From: Candidatus Poribacteria bacterium
Lineage (GTDB): Bacteria; Poribacteria; WGA-4E; WGA-3G
Length of the DNA: 64,000 nucleotides
NCBI GenBank assembly: GCA_022826805.1
Contig: JAJDUH010000044.1
Span: 1-64,000, forward strand
Reading direction: 5' to 3'
The notes under the pieces were generated by a model, which was given only the letters and a program-made list of their open reading frames with translations, made no database searches and was not told the DNA's origin. How positions within the stretch are numbered: position 1 is the stretch's first letter; each line of letters begins with the position of its first letter. The position numbers and the translations under genes were made by a program. This document shows, piece after piece, positions 1-8,911 of the stretch.

Positions 1-2
1 TG

Positions 3-134
3 TGGGTCTGGGTGAGTTTGACGCGTGCTGCACGTGCAGTCAGTCAAACCATTTATCAACTCAAAGAAAGTTTACTTGACGATTATATACGACAACAACT
101 TCACAAACCTTCTATTTCTATCAATATTGCGTAA
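3..134 (+). CDS. C-terminal end of an unidentified protein (partial)
   Basis: An open frame runs from the window edge to a TAA at 132-134 and gives 43 residues. The tail looks protein-like: a basic, amphipathic stretch (AARAVSQTIYQLKESLLDDY) followed by a short non-helical end. No domain can be named from this fragment. It converges with the DUF1501 gene on the other strand, and the 145 bases between them hold nothing I recognise. It could be a chance frame, since 43 open codons at a window edge is weak evidence. Confidence 0.35.
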   Translation, partial: WVWVSLTRAARAVSQTIYQLKESLLDDYIRQQLHKPSISINIA

Positions 135-279
135 GTCCTAAGATACTGTTAAAACCAACAAGAACGAGATGTATACTAAAAGCCTATCTGCTTTTTCCAT
201 GTAAGTCCCTTTGAAACCCTACCATTTATGTATGGCGGTTCTTCGCTTGGCTGACGGCACACGGCGTGTGTCTACTACC

Positions 280-1719
280 CTAAGTCAAAATGTCGCGGAC
301 GACATGTCCGTGGACATCGGTGAGGCGGAAGTCTCGGCCTTGGAAACGGTAGACCAGTTTTTCATGGTTTATCCCGAAGAGGTGAAGCATTGTGGCATGG
401 AAGTCATGAACATGAACAATATTCTCAACGGAATTATATCCCAACTCATCGGTGTTGCCGTAACTAATTCCGCCTTTGACTCCACCGCCAGCCATCCACA
501 TCGAAAATCCCTTGATGTGGTGGTCGCGTCCGGTACCTTGCGCCATCGGTGTCCGCCCAAATTCGCCACCCCAAATGACTAAGGTGTCGTCTAACATGCC
601 GCGCTGTTTCAAATCGTTGACGAGCGCGGCGGTCGCTTTATCGACATAACCAGAGGTTGTCTTAATAGCGTCCTCAATGCCGCCGTGATGATCCCAACCG
701 CGATGGTAAAGTTGGATAAACCGAACACCGCGTTCCGCTAACCGTCGCGCCAGGAGACAGTTTGAGGCATAGGAGCCATCTCCCGGTTCTGCCCCGTACA
801 TATCAAGAATGTGTTGTGGTTCTTTCGAGATGTCCGTCAACTCCGGAACGCTTGTCTGCATTCGGAACGCCATCTCGTACTGGCTAATACGGGTCGCGAT
901 CGAGGGATCGTCTACGGTCTCATTGAACATACCGTTTAGGGTTTGTACAGTATCCACAACATCCCGCTGCTGTTCCGTGCTCACGCCGTCAGGGTTGGTG
1001 ACGTAGTGAACAGGATCCCCCGTCGAGTGGAACTGGACGCCTTGAAACTGCCCTGGGAGAAACCCACTGTGCCACTGCCGCGTTGCGATCGGCTGGTCTT
1101 GACCGCCCCCAGAAGAGGTAAGAACGACGTAACCCGGTAGGTTCTCATTTTCACTGCCGAGTCCGTAGAGTAGCCACGACCCCATGCTCGGTCTGCCTGC
1201 GATTGCAGTGCCAGTATTCATGAAGGTATGTGCCGGATCGTGATTAATCTGCTCGGTTTTCAGGGAACGTACAATACAGATATCGTCGGCGAGACTACCG
1301 ATATGCGGAAACGCCGTACTCATCTCCTGCCCTGATTGCCCCCACTTCTTGAATTCATGTGTGGGACCGAGGCATTTGAGCGAATCCGCTTGCCCTTGGA
1401 GCTGCGCAATCGGTTGTCCTTCGGTGAAAGACTTTGGCATCGGTTGCCCGTGCAGTTCTGCGAGTTTCGGCTTGTAGTCCAAAGTCTCCAGATGCGACGG
1501 ACCGCCAGCCATACAGAGATGGATAATGCGCTTTGCTTTCGGTGGCACATGCGGTGTGGTAATAATTCCAGGCCAACGTTCAATTTCCGTCGCCGCATTG
1601 ATAATTGACGGGCTCAGCAAAGACGCAAGCGCAAGCGACCCAACACCCCGCGCGGTTTTTCCCAGAAACGTCCGCCTTGTAAGACGAAGATTGGTTTCTT
1701 CATGAATATTTATAGCCAT
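280..1719 (-). CDS. DUF1501 family protein with Tat signal
   Basis: A 479-residue secreted protein of the DUF1501 family, which has an alkaline-phosphatase/sulfatase-like fold. The N-terminus carries a twin-arginine motif (RRTFLGK, about residues 15-21) and a hydrophobic stretch, so export in folded form is likely. Family landmarks are CMAGGPSHLETLD near residue 70, HHGGIEDA, and GGEFGRTPM followed by GRDHH and MAGGGVKGG near the C-terminus. I chose the ATG at 1719 because AGGAGGT lies just upstream and the Tat motif is then correctly placed; a longer in-frame reading would run into the methyltransferase gene. In planctomycete-type genomes this family usually sits beside a DUF1549/DUF1553 gene. 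Here that partner (3966-7049) lies upstream on the same strand, but a restriction-modification cassette separates them. The biochemical role is unproven; links to sulfated polysaccharide use are inference from the family's distribution. Confidence 0.9.
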   Translation of the reverse strand: MAINIHEETNLRLTRRTFLGKTARGVGSLALASLLSPSIINAATEIERWPGIITTPHVPPKAKRIIHLCMAGGPSHLETLDYKPKLAELHGQPMPKSFTEGQPIAQLQGQADSLKCLGPTHEFKKWGQSGQEMSTAFPHIGSLADDICIVRSLKTEQINHDPAHTFMNTGTAIAGRPSMGSWLLYGLGSENENLPGYVVLTSSGGGQDQPIATRQWHSGFLPGQFQGVQFHSTGDPVHYVTNPDGVSTEQQRDVVDTVQTLNGMFNETVDDPSIATRISQYEMAFRMQTSVPELTDISKEPQHILDMYGAEPGDGSYASNCLLARRLAERGVRFIQLYHRGWDHHGGIEDAIKTTSGYVDKATAALVNDLKQRGMLDDTLVIWGGEFGRTPMAQGTGRDHHIKGFSMWMAGGGVKGGISYGNTDELGYNSVENIVHVHDFHATMLHLFGINHEKLVYRFQGRDFRLTDVHGHVVRDILT

Positions 1720-1735
1720 ACCTGATACCTCCTGT

Positions 1736-2710
1736 TTAAGAATAGCAGTTACAGTCTTCTTCCTGAATGTCCAAATACTGTTGTGGGGTTTGAGGCTCAG
1801 TTGAGACGATTGCACCACCAGTTTTGATTTTCTCAAAGTCAATACGCCTCATGTCCTCTGGGATCAAAAAAGATGATTTCAACAACTCCCAATCTTTATC
1901 AGCAATCGTGATGATTTCGCCCCGGTGAAAACTGACCCATACATCGCCTATTTTAGAGTTAGATGATTCTTGTGCTAACTTTCGCCGTGTGATTTCCACA
2001 TATTGCGGATCTAAGTCTATACCGATAACTTTCCTGCCTAACCTTGCGGATGCGACAGCAGTGGTGCCAGTCCCTACAAACGGGTCTAAGAGAACATCCC
2101 CCTCATCCGTGCTCATTAAAATTAGGCGTTCCAAAAGATGAACGGGAAGTTGGCATGGGTGCGGGTCCCTATGTTTATTATGACGGATACGATGGATATC
2201 CGACCAGACATCGGGAACAAGGGGACCGAACGGATGCAGTATCTTCTTCTTTCCGCCGTAGTCCTTGATTAAATATCCACATTTTCGACAGCGCTTATGT
2301 GGATAACGGACTTCATAAAATTTGTTTTCTTTCTCGTTTTTGGCGTAAAACAAGATACCGTAATGTGAAGGTTGTAAGGTTTTACCCATTGGAGACGTTG
2401 GTGCGTCCCATGCGATCCAGTGCCGAAAATCTGCAACTTCATTTAAGAAAGTTGCGTAATAGGTGAGCCACTTGGGGATATTATGCAAAAAGATGGAGCC
2501 GCTCGGTTTTGTGATTCGGACCATCTCCAAGATCCACTGTTGGCACCAATTGAGGTAATCTTCTGTCTGTTTCTCATCCTTATAGGTCCCGTATTTCTTT
2601 TTTAGATTAAAAGGTGGATCGGCAAATGTGACATCAATACTATCTGAAGGTATGCCTTGCATAACTTCTATACAATCACCATGAATGATTTTATTGATAT
2701 ATTTTCCCAT
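1736..2710 (-). CDS. site-specific DNA methyltransferase, beta-class order
   Basis: A 324-residue DNA methyltransferase that would transfer a methyl group from S-adenosylmethionine to an exocyclic amino group of A or C. Catalytic motif IV is DPPF at residues 31-34. The SAM-binding motif DPFVGTGTT is at 209-217. Motif IV before motif I is the beta-class order of N4-cytosine/N6-adenine enzymes. Between them lies a Cys pair (CRKCG, 141-145) and a basic stretch in the expected target-recognition region. The gene follows a broken restriction endonuclease gene by about 32 bases and precedes the DUF1501 start by 16, so it reads as the surviving half of a type II system. The length is normal and all core motifs are present, so it is probably active. 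The recognition sequence cannot be read from the protein. Confidence 0.88.
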   Translation of the reverse strand: MGKYINKIIHGDCIEVMQGIPSDSIDVTFADPPFNLKKKYGTYKDEKQTEDYLNWCQQWILEMVRITKPSGSIFLHNIPKWLTYYATFLNEVADFRHWIAWDAPTSPMGKTLQPSHYGILFYAKNEKENKFYEVRYPHKRCRKCGYLIKDYGGKKKILHPFGPLVPDVWSDIHRIRHNKHRDPHPCQLPVHLLERLILMSTDEGDVLLDPFVGTGTTAVASARLGRKVIGIDLDPQYVEITRRKLAQESSNSKIGDVWVSFHRGEIITIADKDWELLKSSFLIPEDMRRIDFEKIKTGGAIVSTEPQTPQQYLDIQEEDCNCYS

Positions 2711-2742
2711 AAAATGCCTAAAATAATGTGTGAAGGGTTATA

Positions 2743-3733
2743 TCAACCCAATATTATCTCAAGGGGGGTGCTTAATAACTCTCTAAAACGTTTAAGTTCT
2801 GTTGGGTTCAAAGTAAAAACTTCTTCAAACGCTTCGACCATTCTTTCCAAATCCTTTTTGCGAACATACCAGCCGATACCATCAACAAATCCCCAAAAGC
2901 GCGCATTGGGATAATGTTCCGCAATAAGTTCTCTAATGTTATTTTCAGTTTTTGCTTTATCGCCTTGTCCTGAGGATGTCGTTGCCAAATACGAGGATTC
3001 AATAATAATTTAGGGGTCTTTTCGGTTAGGAATAATAAAATCCATTGTGCGTTTTTCGACAAAAGCATTTTCTTTCAGTTTATCTAAGTCCCCACTCTCG
3101 AAACTAATTTCCATTTCAGTTAAGTGATTTCCGATAACAGTTTCCGGATTATTCCGCTGTTTTCCCGAGTAAGAGCCTTTCTCCTTGTAGCGAACCAGGG
3201 TATCAATCATTGCTTCAACTTCAAAGTTAAGCTTAGAAAAACTTAACTTTTTTAACTCAAAAAGTGGAAGAGTCCTGGATAATATGGGTACCGTTGAACC
3301 TTCATAAAAGATATTCACAATACCTTTCCTAAAGCTAGCACACTCTTGGATTTTACTTTGGATATTTGAATCAGACCATTCTTGTATAGAAGGTTTATCC
3401 AATTCTGCTTCCTGTAGCCATTGATCTCGATAGGAAAATTTTGAAAGTTCCTCATCATTAACAACACGAATAAAACTCACTAACCGTTTAAAGGACTCAT
3501 TAGAAAAACCTGTCAGTGCCAATAAAACCTTTAATCCATTTGTTTTCCAAAAGCAGATTTTCAATTAACTCTTTGGAAAGCCCTTGGTTTTGAACCTGAT
3601 TTCTCAAAACAAGTAAAGTTTCCCGCAAAACTGTGATATGTGCTTCATATTCTTCCTCAAACATTCTATCTTGGAACCAAAAGGTGTTTTGCGTTAGGAC
3701 GGTGCTGACCTTTTCGTCGGTAGTTCTTGCCAT
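2743..3733 (-). pseudogene. type II restriction endonuclease, broken by a frameshift and a stop
   Basis: Three adjacent open pieces on the minus strand (3500-3733, 3010-3564, 2743-2988) join into one protein of about 330 residues. The first two are in different frames. Removing one base from the A run of GGAAAACAAATGG near 3553 restores a continuous reading, LLLENNGLKVLLALTGF. The second and third pieces share a frame and are separated only by TAA at 3010-3012. Across that stop the text reads DFIIPNRKDP-stop-IIIESSY followed by TTSSGQGDKAKTE. This resembles the active-site region of PD-(D/E)XK type II endonucleases that pair with a methyltransferase. The stop falls inside that region, so the enzyme should be dead. 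The methyltransferase follows directly. Two independent lesions favour decay over a sequencing error, though this cannot be settled from the sequence alone. Confidence 0.75.
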
Positions 3734-3744
3734 TTTTATCGTCC

Positions 3745-3945
3745 TTAATCCAGCTTTTGTGACGGTTTACTCAGTTTCTCACAAGTTTCCAAATAATCTT
3801 TCACTGCTTCTTCAAAAACTTCTTGAAGTTCTGAAACAGTGTCAGCGTGAAACCCAACGATGTCAGTAATTCCCGCGATATGACCGACCAGACATCTATT
3901 TTCTTCACTATACTCAATATGCGCGTTATAACCCTTGTACTTCAT
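3745..3945 (-). CDS. HicB-like antitoxin, C-terminally short
   Basis: A 66-residue protein matching the N-terminal HicB domain: MKYKGYNAHIEYSEE, then GHIAGITDIVGFHADTVSEL and FEEAVKDYLETCEK. In hicAB toxin-antitoxin pairs this domain binds the HicA mRNA-degrading toxin, and full-length HicB usually continues into a ribbon-helix-helix or HTH DNA-binding part. Here the protein stops right after the HicB fold (KLSKPSQKLD), so the DNA-binding part is missing. No HicA-like frame lies next to it. I chose ATG at 3945, which matches the usual HicB start; a TTG codon at 3954 is the alternative. It sits 11 bases before the broken endonuclease gene and 20 bases after the PSCyt gene, so it may be cotranscribed with the restriction-modification genes. 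It may be a remnant or a repurposed regulator. Confidence 0.75.
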   Translation of the reverse strand: MKYKGYNAHIEYSEENRCLVGHIAGITDIVGFHADTVSELQEVFEEAVKDYLETCEKLSKPSQKLD

Positions 3946-3965
3946 GGGTTTCAAATTGTCCAGTG

Positions 3966-6900
3966 TTAATACCGCGTAATCGTCTCATGTAAATTCAGTA
4001 TTACCCGCGCTACAGAAGTCCACGCGGCTAATTGATCATGCTCAACACCTTCCAACACTGGAGCTTCGCCTGTTGCCACTAACGCATCAGCATCATCAAG
4101 ATTGGCAGTATACTCGGCTTGATGTTTCTCATAGAGAGCAGTTATAATCTCTAATTCTTTCGGCTCCGGTAGACGAGACAAAGTCCACTGGTATGCCCAA
4201 TTGATACGCTCAGTGACGGATTCGCCACCCTCTTGGATAATCCGTGCTGCAAAGACACGCGCAGCTTCAACATAAGTTGGGTCGTTGAGTAAAGTCAACG
4301 CTTGCATTGGCGTGTTGGAGGCAGCGCGTTCAGCGGTACACTCCTGACGACTCGGGGCATCAAACGCCATCATGCTCGGATGCAGGAAAGTGCGCTGCCA
4401 ATGCGTATAGAGTCCGCGGCGATATTGGTTTTCTCCTGTATCGTGGACGTAGACCCGCTTTGGGAAGTTTAGGTTAGAGTAATACCCTACTGGCTGGTAA
4501 GGTCTCACACTTGGACCACCGATTTTAGGGATAAGAAGCCCACTCAAGAACAGAGCGTTATCGCGAACTCCCTCTGCATCGAGTCTCCAGCGCGATTGGC
4601 GAGCAAGTAAACGGTTGTAAGCATCCTTTTCGTCCAATACCTCATTCGGTTTCGAGGATTGCCGATACGTGCTTGAGGTCACCATGAGTTTCACGATATG
4701 TTTAACGTTCCATCCACTCTCCATAAATTCCACAGCGAGCCAATCAAGCAGTTCAGGATGCACTGGCGGTTCACCTTGGGCGCCAAGGTCGTCCAAGACG
4801 CGAGATAACCCCGTTCCGAAGTAGAGTGCCCAGACACGGTTCACAAAGGCACGAGCAGTCAATGGGTTTTCTCTTGATATTACCCACTGTGCAAGCTCCA
4901 ATCGGGTTGGACGGCGGTTTTTTATATCCAGATCGCCAAGGAAAGCTGGTATCATCGGTTCGACAATCTCACCGGAATCGTCCATCCAGTTGCCTCTCGG
5001 TAATATACGGGTTGTCCGAGGTAGTGTAGATACAGTTGTGAGTGAGAAGGGAATCTCTGTTTCGAGGTCAGTTTTCTGTTTCTGCAAATTCGCAATCTGA
5101 TTACGGATGCCGTCAAGTGCTGGCGTGATGCGACGATACTCTTCTGCAATCTGTTCGCGCTGGCTTGTCGTCCTGACAGAAGCATCCACCTGCATTGCTT
5201 TAATAACTGCTTCAGTATGCGTGTGTTTTACTGCCGAACCACGGGTCGTTGCGACACCAGCGAGGTCCCAATAAGCAGTGCCACCATACTGTACGAAAGC
5301 CATGCCGTTCAAGACACTTTCCGGTTCCAGTCCCACATCCGATGGATCTACCTCCAGACGCACCCACTTGCCGAGTGTAGGCAATCGTCCCATCGGCTTG
5401 TGGGCAGGCGTGTCACTTCCAATCTCACCGAAATTAATTTTGTCTTCACCCCAAAATGCGCGGTGATCCCAAGTTCCGTCGTTCCATTGGAGCATAATTG
5501 TTTCTGGAGGTGCTTCGGGGTCAAGCCAAACATAGGCAAATAGCTGATCCCCTTCAGCAACAGTGAATGTTCGATTTGCGCTCCGAAAACTGTGCTGGAT
5601 TGTCTGTTCAGGTGCTGCCGTTTGCCGACGGGATAAGCGCTTACTGAAAACAGGTGCTTCATCTTTACCGACGAACTCCCACGTCCCTTCAGTTCTACCC
5701 CCGTTTGCTTGGGCATCGTCCACCCACGCGAAATCGGCAGGTTCTCTTGAATCGAGAAGAGAAAGCACTTCGGCTTCCCATTCCGCCTGCTCGGCTTCTA
5801 ATCTTGGTGATGATGCCTTGAATACCTGCTGCAATTTTGCCAATTCGTCGTTAATATCCTGGAGCATCAATTCTTGTTCGGGAGTCGGGAGCATCACAAT
5901 TGGTTTCCACTTGCTTCTACCAGGATATACCCCCGGTCCCTCTACATCAGCAAAAAATGCCGCGAAGCCGTAAAAATCCTTCGCGGTATACGGGTCGAAC
6001 TTGTGGTCGTGACACTGTGCACAGCCAAGCGTGGCACCTAACCAGACAGACGCGGTTGTTCGGACTCTGTCTGCGGCATAAATTGCGAGATACTCCTTCG
6101 CTTGTGCGCCGCCTTCTGAGGTTGTCTGATTCAGGCGGTTATAGCCGGCAGCGACCTTTTGTGTTGGTGTTGGATTTGGCAAGAGATCGCCTGCGAGATT
6201 TTCGACCGTAAATTGATCGAAAGGCATGTTATCGTTAAACGCTTCTATCACATAGTCCCGATAGGGCCAGATACTCACATTTTCGTCAGCGTGGTATCCA
6301 CTCGTATCAGCATAGCGCACCAGATCGAGCCAGTACATCGCCATCCGCTCGCCGTACTGCGGTTTAGACAGAAGTCTGTTAACCAGCAATTCGTAGGCAT
6401 CCGGGTTTTTATCTTTTAGGAACTGATCCACCTCAACGGGTGTAGGCAGCAGCCCAGTCAGATCGAAATATAAACGGCGGATAAGGGTGCGTCTATCGGC
6501 TTCTGCCGATGGCGTGAGACCTTCTGTTTCTAATTTTCCGAGTATAAAGGCATCGATAGGATTGTGGATCCAAGACGTATCCTTGACAGTTGGTGGATCA
6601 ACGCGTTCCGGCAGATTATACACCCAATGCTCTTCCCATTCGGCCCCTTCAGCAATCCACTGGATCAGCGTGTCAATCTGTTCTTGTGTTGGCTGTCGGT
6701 TGGAGACCTGCGGCGGCATCCGCTGGTCAATATCTGCGTGTGTTATCCGCAGGACCAGTTCACTGTTTTCCGGTTCCCCTGGAACAATAATTGGATAACC
6801 GCTTGGTGCAGAGAAGGCCCCCTCTTTTGTGTCAAGTCGCAGATTGGCTTGCCGTACTGCTGGATCGGGACCGTGACAGGCGAAACATTTATCCGACAAT

Positions 6901-7049
6901 ATCGGCAGAATATCTCGATCGAACCGAAGTTTCTCGGCATCGGCAGGTTGCAGTGCGATCGTGAGTCCCAGCAGAAATACGATAAGGCTCATAAAACCCT
7001 TGCGAATGCACATTGAATCGTCTAAACGTGATAGCAGTGTCTGTGACAT
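3966..7049 (-). CDS. secreted PSCyt1/DUF1549/DUF1553 protein
   Basis: A 1027-residue exported protein with the planctomycete-type cytochrome architecture. A hydrophobic signal segment (FMSLIVFLLGLTIALQPADA) is followed by a PSCyt1 region with a CxxCH haem motif (CFACHGPD). The DUF1549 region ends with a second motif, LGCAQCHDHKFDPYTAKDF. A beta-rich middle segment (GTWEFVGKDEAPVF through WDLAGVATT) looks like an inserted LamG- or CBM-like domain. The C-terminal DUF1553/PSD1 region includes RAFVNRVWALYFGTGL and DFGA-like LDDLGAQGEPP. I chose ATG at 7049 because GGAGGA precedes it; the ATG at 7013 would give a more standard signal peptide. The family is thought to be periplasmic and redox-linked and to work with DUF1501 proteins, but the reaction is not established. 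The usual DUF1501 partner lies 2.2 kb downstream. Confidence 0.88.
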   Translation of the reverse strand: MSQTLLSRLDDSMCIRKGFMSLIVFLLGLTIALQPADAEKLRFDRDILPILSDKCFACHGPDPAVRQANLRLDTKEGAFSAPSGYPIIVPGEPENSELVLRITHADIDQRMPPQVSNRQPTQEQIDTLIQWIAEGAEWEEHWVYNLPERVDPPTVKDTSWIHNPIDAFILGKLETEGLTPSAEADRRTLIRRLYFDLTGLLPTPVEVDQFLKDKNPDAYELLVNRLLSKPQYGERMAMYWLDLVRYADTSGYHADENVSIWPYRDYVIEAFNDNMPFDQFTVENLAGDLLPNPTPTQKVAAGYNRLNQTTSEGGAQAKEYLAIYAADRVRTTASVWLGATLGCAQCHDHKFDPYTAKDFYGFAAFFADVEGPGVYPGRSKWKPIVMLPTPEQELMLQDINDELAKLQQVFKASSPRLEAEQAEWEAEVLSLLDSREPADFAWVDDAQANGGRTEGTWEFVGKDEAPVFSKRLSRRQTAAPEQTIQHSFRSANRTFTVAEGDQLFAYVWLDPEAPPETIMLQWNDGTWDHRAFWGEDKINFGEIGSDTPAHKPMGRLPTLGKWVRLEVDPSDVGLEPESVLNGMAFVQYGGTAYWDLAGVATTRGSAVKHTHTEAVIKAMQVDASVRTTSQREQIAEEYRRITPALDGIRNQIANLQKQKTDLETEIPFSLTTVSTLPRTTRILPRGNWMDDSGEIVEPMIPAFLGDLDIKNRRPTRLELAQWVISRENPLTARAFVNRVWALYFGTGLSRVLDDLGAQGEPPVHPELLDWLAVEFMESGWNVKHIVKLMVTSSTYRQSSKPNEVLDEKDAYNRLLARQSRWRLDAEGVRDNALFLSGLLIPKIGGPSVRPYQPVGYYSNLNFPKRVYVHDTGENQYRRGLYTHWQRTFLHPSMMAFDAPSRQECTAERAASNTPMQALTLLNDPTYVEAARVFAARIIQEGGESVTERINWAYQWTLSRLPEPKELEIITALYEKHQAEYTANLDDADALVATGEAPVLEGVEHDQLAAWTSVARVILNLHETITRY

Positions 7050-7443
7050 TACAGAATGTTTCCTCCATTTTTTTATCCGGGCGATGCCGCCCTGCCCGCC
7101 CATTCCCAACTCGCTATGTTGACGTAAGTCCTATCATCTTCAGATTTTCCGGTAGTATACCATGAAAGCGGAGATGTACACAAGTTAAATCTTAATTGTC
7201 TGAGTCAGGATTTTAAGATGTGCGGGATTATCGTCTGAATGCACGTCGCATGAATCAACACGGAATGCGCGTGTAGCATTCCGTGGGTCGGGTACGCTGC
7301 AAATCGCGGATTATCACGAATGACAGAGATTTCGCGGGTTTAAGAGTCTTTTCAATGGTGGTTCTTTTTGTGGATTTTAATTATACTTTAAAATATAATA
7401 CTTTAAAGTATAATATTTCAAAATGCGTTCGGGGAGGAAATCT
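7050..7443. other. divergent intergenic region with hairpin and AT-rich palindrome
   Basis: This spacer separates the leftward PSCyt gene from the rightward ATPase gene. It holds a perfect 10-bp hairpin at 7259-7285 (arm CACGGAATGC, loop GCGTGTA) preceded by GAATCAA, which resembles the GAATCAACGGTAT hairpin repeats elsewhere in the window. It also holds an AT-rich palindrome just before the ATPase start. No gene, tRNA or clear sigma-70 promoter is visible otherwise. Confidence 0.6.
7381..7413. promoter_or_regulatory. AT-rich palindrome/direct repeat, possible operator
   Basis: Two copies of a TATACTTTAAA-like string lie in tandem. The second forms a perfect 14-bp palindrome, ATACTTTAAAGTAT, at 7398-7411. 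It ends about 20 bases before the Shine-Dalgarno sequence of the ATPase gene. The symmetry and position suggest a protein-binding site that overlaps the promoter, possibly autoregulatory. This is inference; AT-rich promoter DNA can be palindromic by chance. Confidence 0.4.
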
Positions 7444-8859
7444 GTGTTCATCAACCGACACCAAGAACTCGCAGCTTTAAATCGAATGTTTCAGTCAGGA
7501 ATAGCGGAGCTTTTCGTTCTATATGGCAGAAGGCGGGTTGGAAAAACGGAACTCTTATTACAGTTCTGCAAAGACAAAAGAAGTATCTATTTCACCGCCA
7601 GTCAACTGAAAGAGGGAGATCATCTCCGTCAGCTTACTGAAACTGCAAGGCATGTCATTAATGACCCGTTATTACAAAGCCTCGTTTTTGATGATTGGGA
7701 ATCTGCCCTCATCTATTTTGCCCAACAAGCCCAAAAAGAGCGGCTCGTTTTGGTACTTGATGAGTTTCAGTATCTCTGTGACGATAACGCTGCGCTCCCG
7801 TCACTGATCCAACGCTTCTGGGACCTACACGGAAAAAACAGTAAGATTTTCTTAATCTTGTGTGGGTCGCAGGTAAGTTTCATGGAGCGAGAAGTATTAG
7901 CGGAGCGATCACCTTTATATGGACGACGCACCGGTCAACTTCAATTGATGCCGCTATCTTATCGGGACAGTGGACACTTTTTTTCAGAATATGCTGCCAA
8001 AGAAAAACTCATTGCCTACGGTATCCTCGGAGGTATTCCGGCGTATCTTAATCGATTCGCGTTACATTCATTGGACCTTTCTCGGGATATCCCTCAAAAG
8101 ATATTTGAACGACCCATCACAACCGAGTTGCTTACCCCCCAAGGCTATCTGTTTGATGAGGTCAATTTCCTATTGCACATGGAACTTAGGGAACCCAGAG
8201 CGTACGCAAGTTTGTTGCATGTAATCGCTGGTGGTGCGACACGATTAAATGAAATTTCCCAACGTGTTGGACTTCGTCCGACAGATACGAGTAAATACCT
8301 CAGTGTGCTTCGAGAACTAAGATTAATCAAACGTGAAACACCTATCACTGAGCGGGCACCTCAAAAAAGTAGGAAAGGACTTTATAAAATTGCGGATAAT
8401 TACGTTAAATTCTGGTTTCGGTTCGTGCTACCTAATCGAAGCCTCATCGAATCTGGAAACGCAGACTTGGTGTATGAGGAGATGATTGCTCCGAATCTTT
8501 CGCATTACATGGGAGCAATTTTTGAAGACATTTGTCGTCAATATATTAGCCTTTATTGGGGAGAGAAATTAAAGGGCACTCCGAAGCGGGTTGGCGCGCA
8601 TTGGGGGTCGGGTCTTGAAATTGATGTCCTGACAGAAAACGTCGATGGAAGTCACTGGTTTGGCGAGTGCAAATGGTGGGATACTCCGGTCGGAGAAAAC
8701 GTCCTCAATCGCCTCATTGAAAATGCTACGAAAGTCCCCGATCGGTGGAAGCAGAACCCGCGATACATCCTGTTTTCTGCACATGGTTTCACGGATGCAC
8801 TCAGACAAAGAGCTGAAAAAGAAGAAGTATTTCTCGTTGACACAAACGATTTATTTTAA
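7444..8859 (+). CDS. AAA-type ATPase with C-terminal DUF234-like nuclease fold
   Basis: A 471-residue protein of the archaeal-type ATPase family (ATPase_2 plus DUF234). Walker A is GRRRVGKT at residues 28-35, and Walker B is LVLVLDEFQYL. A winged-helix-like middle (RLNEISQRVGLRPTDTSKYL) follows. The C-terminus has LEIDVLTENVDGSHWFGECKW, matching the D...ExK pattern of PD-(D/E)XK nuclease folds. I chose GTG at 7444: GGGGAGG lies six to seven bases upstream, and the product then begins MFINRHQEL, the usual family start. The ATG at 7423 has no ribosome-binding site. The family is common in archaea and in scattered bacteria and often travels between genomes; its substrate is unknown. A role in defence or mobile-element biology is possible but unsupported by the neighbours. 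Confidence 0.85.
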   Translation: MFINRHQELAALNRMFQSGIAELFVLYGRRRVGKTELLLQFCKDKRSIYFTASQLKEGDHLRQLTETARHVINDPLLQSLVFDDWESALIYFAQQAQKERLVLVLDEFQYLCDDNAALPSLIQRFWDLHGKNSKIFLILCGSQVSFMEREVLAERSPLYGRRTGQLQLMPLSYRDSGHFFSEYAAKEKLIAYGILGGIPAYLNRFALHSLDLSRDIPQKIFERPITTELLTPQGYLFDEVNFLLHMELREPRAYASLLHVIAGGATRLNEISQRVGLRPTDTSKYLSVLRELRLIKRETPITERAPQKSRKGLYKIADNYVKFWFRFVLPNRSLIESGNADLVYEEMIAPNLSHYMGAIFEDICRQYISLYWGEKLKGTPKRVGAHWGSGLEIDVLTENVDGSHWFGECKWWDTPVGENVLNRLIENATKVPDRWKQNPRYILFSAHGFTDALRQRAEKEEVFLVDTNDLF

Positions 8860-8911
8860 CCTGTTTATTGAATATAAAATATATTTTTCAACAACAGGTG
8901 GAGAAATGGAA

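Noticed and set aside
211..582. A 123-residue plus-strand gene
   Set aside because: It is antisense to the well-supported DUF1501 gene and has no independent features.
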